Source: an uncultured Actinomyces sp.
Lineage (GTDB): Bacteria; Actinomycetota; Actinomycetes; Actinomycetales; Actinomycetaceae
NCBI GenBank assembly: GCA_937926195.1
Contig: CALEXZ010000033.1
Location: 1-13,756 of the forward strand
Reading direction: 5' to 3'
DNA length: 13,756 nucleotides
The notes beneath the pieces were generated by a model. That model did not search any database and was not told where the DNA came from. It saw nothing but the letters and a program-made list of their open reading frames with translations. The first letter of the stretch is position 1, and each line of letters starts with the position of its first letter. Position numbers and translations under genes: made by a program. Below are positions 13,378 to 13,756 of the stretch, piece after piece.

Positions 13378-13756
13378 GACGCGGCCGCCTGGCGTCGCTC
13401 GTCCGGGCGCGGCCAGTCGTCGTGGCACTGGCGGCAGATCGCGGGCATCATGCCCCAGCCGATGCGCTCGGCCCGGGTCCGCCCGATGATGTCCCAGGTG
13501 TGTGCGGGCTCTACCCCCTCGACGTCGACGTCGGCGCCGGCGGCCTCCAGCTCCATCGTCCGCGACGCGCACGGCCACGCCTGCCCACACACCGAGCACG
13601 TGGCCCCGGCGACGGTGACGTTCATGGGCAAGGGGAACCCGAGGTACTGAGGCTCGTGGCCGGTGTCCACCGCTCGCACGAGCCGGCCGGCCGGGGTCAC
13701 CACGCACGCCGCCCTCGACCACCGCACCTGCTCGATAGTGGAGGCCGCGTCAGCAT
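13374..13756 (-). CDS. Cys-containing small phage protein (5' end outside window)
   Basis: The frame is open to the right edge, with residues DAASTIEQVRWSRAACVV continuing upstream of the first GTG (13727), so the true start lies outside. It ends in TGA that overlaps the next ATG (ATGA). Residues include ATCSVCGQAWPCASR and, near the end, ICRQCHDDW: two CxxC pairs that may bind zinc. The middle (MELEAAGADVDVEGVE) is acidic. No named family is recognised. It is the first gene of the visible operon. Confidence 0.6.
   Translation of the reverse strand, partial: ADAASTIEQVRWSRAACVVTPAGRLVRAVDTGHEPQYLGFPLPMNVTVAGATCSVCGQAWPCASRTMELEAAGADVDVEGVEPAHTWDIIGRTRAERIGWGMMPAICRQCHDDWPRPDERRQAAAS

Noticed and set aside
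1..13756. CRISPR array, tRNA, rRNA, insertion sequence, integrase or att site
   Set aside because: No regularly spaced repeats, cloverleaf, transposase or integrase motifs were seen.

Overview
The window is a late (structural) gene module of a tailed siphovirus or prophage with HK97-type capsid genes. The DNA is very G+C-rich and uses ATG and GTG starts. These traits, and the protein styles (HK97 portal, gp6-like connector, fused-domain minor tail protein, NlpC/P60-like lysin), point to an actinobacterial host. The genus cannot be read from the sequence. No integrase, tRNA, att site or bacterial flank is visible, so free phage and prophage cannot be told apart.

Every credible gene lies on the minus strand, so transcription runs from right to left. 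The right end (13756 to about 11928) holds a Cys-containing protein cut by the window edge, a winged-helix DNA-binding protein joined in frame to a small zinc-ribbon-like segment, an excisionase-like helix-turn-helix protein, and an HNH nuclease. Next is the largest gap in the window (124 bp, comparatively A/T-rich), a candidate cos region. It is followed by the small and large terminase subunits, portal, an S78-type prohead protease joined in frame to the HK97-fold major capsid protein, a head-tail connector, a probable tail terminator, the major tail protein, an HK97 gp10-like protein, a tail-chaperone pair made by a -1 frameshift, tape measure, a 610-aa minor tail protein, a short fibre-like protein, and an NlpC/P60-like endolysin that runs off the left edge. 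Spacing is tight. Many junctions are 4-bp ATGA stop/start overlaps, which suggests one translationally coupled operon.

The most striking observation is a repeated architecture. At three separate places (lysin, protease/capsid, winged helix/zinc ribbon) two domains are joined in one open frame. The joint in each case is a strong Shine-Dalgarno encoded as Lys-Glu-Asn (AAG GAG AAC), followed 3-6 nt later by an in-frame ATG that would start the second domain alone. The lysin and capsid joints share an identical 18-bp stretch about 8 kb apart. Each locus may therefore make a long fusion and a shorter C-terminal protein from one frame. That would give excess capsid protein over protease-capsid fusion, and separate C-terminal subunits for the lysin. 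Other points of note are a tail-chaperone frameshift without a canonical slippery heptamer, a gp10-like gene placed after the major tail gene, nested hairpins upstream of the zinc-ribbon start, and a recurring 11-mer around the terminase/HNH junctions.

No stretch longer than 300 bp lacks a gene. The many long plus-strand frames are G+C-driven shadows of these genes.
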